NCBI GenBank assembly: GCA_035582835.1
Contig: JAYKAV010003125.1
Coordinates: forward strand, 1 to 64,000
Origin: Phoebastria nigripes
Lineage: Eukaryota > Chordata > Aves > Procellariiformes > Diomedeidae
Length of the DNA: 64,000 nt
Reading direction: 5' to 3'
Below are positions 60,341 to 64,000 of this stretch, piece by piece (position 1 is the stretch's first letter; each line of letters opens with the position of its first letter). Both the position numbers and the translations under genes were made by a program. Under the pieces are notes generated by a model that was not told the origin of the DNA, ran no database searches, and saw only the letters and a program-made list of their open reading frames with translations.

Positions 60341-63300
60341 GTAAGATAACATTTTCCATAATTTAAAACAGATATTACAAGGTGTAAAACTTTAAACTTA
60401 CTTTGAAAATATAGAATTTTTAACAGTAAGACTTAAGAAATACATCTTAAAGCTGTTCTGTAGTTCGCTGTCATACTGAAAATTGGAATTCAGAAATTCT
60501 GTCCTAAAACCCAGGTTGTGCACAGCTGTGTCTACCTCTGACCTTAAATCTCTGAAGTCAAAACAAGGACGTTTGAAGGTTTTAGCATTAACAATATGGT
60601 TAAAAACCCAATATATACAATGCTGAAACCGTGCATGCAATTGCTCTTAATGTGGTTGATATTTAGTTAGATACTTGGAAGTGTCTCCCTACTAAAGTCA
60701 CATGCATGAATTTAAGTCTTCATGTTACAGTCCCTCTTTTTTCTCCACCCCACATTTCATGTGTTGGTGGACAGNCCGAATGGGTGGACATCATTCTGAC
60801 AAAACCAAGGTAACTGTCTTAAGTGTCTATAATAAAAGCACAATCAGGAAAAGTGATTAATGTGAAAATAGTAGAAGCCTCTCTGTTAAGTAAGAGATTT
60901 TTATTAATAAATTCATTCATCCCCTGTAAAATAAAGAGTTTTTTTCATCAAGTTCTGTAGTTTTCTCCTAATGCAGGCAGTGCAGGGAGTGAGGTTAGTT
61001 GGTTGTGATGACAGCAGATGTGTCAGGATTCCATGTTTGTCCTGTGCTTGGGCTTTGGCAGGTAAGTAAAGGAGAACATTATTTTTGTTACTTTAATTAA
61101 TTTTAGTAATGAAACTTTTTGATTTCTGTATGCGGCCATCTTGTAGTTAATTGTTAAGAGGTTTGACCTAAGGTCTCTCTAGCTNTCGAATACACAAGAC
61201 TTTGCCTGGTGAGGTTTACTGCTTTCAGTTTCTGCCTCATCTCTGGTATGCTTGTATCCAGGATTTCCATAGTCATTTTCTGAAGGTGTATAGTTTGCAG
61301 TGAAGAATCTCAAGACAAAATGTTAAACTAGGCTCTCTGTCACATTCTGCTGCATGGACTTTGGAGCTATTATTAGCTGTTCAGTCATTTATTCACAATA
61401 CTTTCATCTTGCATCTGAACTCTATTTTACTTTGTTACTCACTGGGATAGTAGGTCTAACGCTTCTTACACTAGCTTAAAAAAGTGGAAAATTATGTTTT
61501 AAATATTAAAGAAATACTGGGGCTGATGTTAAAGTTCTCTCACCTGAAAATAGTTCTTAAGGGTTAATCTTTTTGAATATTTAAAAAATGTTCTAGATCC
61601 CCTTGAGTATTTGAAGAATATTTTAGAATTACTCTAAGAAGTTTTCTGCAGTTACAAACTTCTAGAAAGACTGAAAAATACCCTTACTGTTTTCTGGAAG
61701 GTCCAGAGACCTCTGGATTGCTGTTGGTCATTGGCAGTAGGTCATGGCATAGAACAACTATTAAGGCACTAGGCATATGTTGGAACAACAAATATGCCAA
61801 GTTTCATTGCAGTCGTCGTCTCAAGATTTTTTTGTAGTCATAAAGGATAGAAATAGTTCAGGTGAAAACTATAATTTTGATATGATTCAGCAACTTCAAG
61901 AACTTTGGTAAAAGATAGAGACTTACAATGTATGCATCTTATTCTAGTGCTGTCCATACTTGGTCCTGACACAAGTAAAATCACTTATGGTATAACTTTT
62001 TACTTTATCTCTTTTCCTTCCCTTTCCTCAACTTTTCTCTTTTAATCTTCTACTTCACTATCAAAAACAGCTATGGAAGAATGACCTCAGTTCTTCTCTG
62101 GCTTGTAAGTAGTACTACCTGGCAGTAGTCAGGCTTCAGTTTGTTATTGGTGATAGGCAAGAAACAGTGAACTCAACTTTGCTTATCACTGTTGTTTAGT
62201 TTTTACCTGAGAAAATTCCTGTCTGATCAGATGAAAAATAAGATGATAAATGGAGATCTGCGTGTAGTTCTTAATTTTTCTGAAAAGTATATTTTCTGCA
62301 ATACATAGCAAATTTTTTTAACCTTTTCCTGACAATGCAATTATCAGTTTTTATACAGACTGGTGTGGAAAACTTGAAGGAAATAGTTAAAAACCCAACT
62401 TTGACCTGCTGGCACAGGTACAATGAAGTGCCTCTTCTGACGTACTGGAGGATTAGTTTGAGTGGGATGAAAAGTAATTCACACTTTGTTCCCTTTACCG
62501 TTTCCTGCAACTGCTCATTTTTTGTACAGTTACTGCTCATTTTTCTTGCTTCCTTTTTCATAATGATACAAACCTGTAATTTGTTGCTACTTTAACATCT
62601 TGTTCTACATGTTAGCTTTCTTATACTTCAGTACTGTTTTACTTAAACAGGACAAATAACGCTTTGATGGGGGAGGGGAAAGGGCACATCAAGTCTATGA
62701 TGAATCAGTTGAGTCATGTACATCTAGTTTATAATTTCAAATCACTGGCTTCCTGAAATGTTCTTTTTAAAAACAGTAAAATCTACCTTTGTATTTTAGG
62801 ATGTGAATTGTGTGCTCATCAGACTGTCTGAAGCTGAATATGCTTTGTGAGACATAACTTTCAGGACAGCTTCTTTTTTGTAGGTAGATGAAGGCTTTAG
62901 TTTTATTTCACTCTGGAATTCACATATGAGGTATAGATTTATTAACAAACACAAAAAGTATGTGTTCAGCTAAATCCTGAATTAAGTTAATCCTTGCTCG
63001 TAGTTAGTGTTGTGTTGAAGTAAAAATAATATTACTATTACAGGACAAAATTTCATCATACCTTAAAAAATGCAGACCTGTTTGGATCTGTTGGTTGCAG
63101 CTGCTTTTTTATTAGTATGATCTAAATGCAGGTGACAGGTTGAAAGCTGTCATCTTCTGAGCTCTACTGCTATTAGATTTATTTATCTACCTAGAGTAGT
63201 GTNTACTAATGAGCCATTGCTGGTGGAAACAGCCTTACAGTTGTTAAACACAATGTGTAGATACTCTAAGATCTATTGTTTGAGATCCTGATGTAATTTG

Positions 63301-64000
63301 ACCCTGGTTTGAGAAGGTACTTTAAATCTTGTTGGTTAGATATTGGAGGATCAATCTAATTTCATATGCATATTTTCACATGTCAGAGCAAGAAACTTGA
63401 CAGCAACACTAACAGAATTGAGAATCTGGCGGTAGAAAAATATTTTGATTAATATTTTTGTAGCATTCTGGAATGATCAGAAACCCCAGACTAAGACATA
63501 AAAAGTCAGGGAATATTGGTGGCATTAGTTAGGGCGTAAACATTAAATCTAAGAAATTCCATGTGTTTCTGATGAGCCAGAGCTCTGGTCATAGACTACC
63601 ATGTAGGATACGTAAGAAAATCAGTCCTCTTGTAATGCAATTCTAACACAACTGCTTTGATTGCTGGTCTGTTGATTTTTCTTTCACATTGGAAAATGGA
63701 GATCATGAAGTTTAAAAACAAGTTTGTAAGTGCTGTATTTTCCTGTAATACAGAAGCAAATTGTGTAGTTACTGGTTTAGAGAAAATGCTTCCTTTAGTG
63801 TAGAGCAGTTCTAGTATTTGGGGAACTTACTATGTATATGAGAAACAGAAGTGAATAAATGCATTATAATCAGCAAAGCTAAATATTTATGAAATGTTCT
63901 TTTTTTGTTTGCACTCTTGTTTGTGTGTTAATCTATCTCCAAGAAAATAAAAACTGAGCTTCTTAGGTCAGCTAGCTTAACCTAAGAGAAGAGGAGTAGA
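60341..64000 (+). other. ZNF280D: ZNF280D intron (partial)
   Basis: This AT-rich stretch follows the donor of the first coding exon and leaves the window at the right edge. The next expected coding exon of the family, starting near the residues that read ILNR in human, was not seen. Two exon-like segments at 60775-60809 and 60977-61061 keep the reading frame and are described as a finding. Single N occur at 60775, 61185 and 63203. Confidence 0.65.

Noticed and set aside
60033..60359. Ser-rich minus-strand frame opposite the ZNF280D exon
   Set aside because: It is the antisense shadow of the GAT/GAG acidic run in ZNF280D.

Overview
The window looks like the nuclear genome of a bird, most likely a member of Neoaves. 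It is AT-rich with three sharply bounded GC-rich CpG islands, it carries several CR1 LINE fragments with the typical avian 3' end, one faded MIR-type SINE, and a 562-bp solo LTR of the type whose minus-strand end starts TGTCCTGG, a class I associate with Neoaves. Coding sequence is sparse and split into short exons with consensus splice sites.

Two protein genes are recognisable, both cut by the window edges and lying head to head. On the minus strand, TCF12 (the class I bHLH E-protein HEB) occupies the left end: first coding exon at 10495-10569, second at 9597-9669, then a long intron running off the left edge. Its probable promoter is the CpG island at about 10.85-12.26 kb, where a perfect CAG|GTAAGT donor at 11762 marks a likely non-coding first exon. 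On the plus strand, ZNF280D (a SUHW-type C2H2 zinc-finger protein) begins at the right end: CpG island at about 54.3-55.5 kb, a non-coding first exon ending at 54894, and the first coding exon seen at 60199-60340, followed by an intron running off the right edge. The TCF12-ZNF280D pairing agrees with human 15q21.3 as I remember it, which supports both names.

Between the two promoters lies about 42 kb without any gene I can name. It holds a third, unassigned CpG island at about 17.4-18.6 kb, a set of CR1 fragments of different ages, one solo LTR, one MIR-type fragment, A/C-rich low-complexity tracts, and some E-box clusters that might be regulatory. Several open stretches bounded by splice-site consensus occur on both strands there. 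I could not match any to a known protein, and stretches of that size are expected by chance, so they are listed only as findings.

Likely biology: two divergently transcribed nuclear regulators separated by a compact intergenic domain that probably contains TCF12 regulatory elements. I found no RNA genes, no CRISPR arrays and no convincing new system. The items most worth a second look are the orphan CpG island, the paired frame-preserving exon candidates in the ZNF280D intron, and the E-box/GATA clusters.
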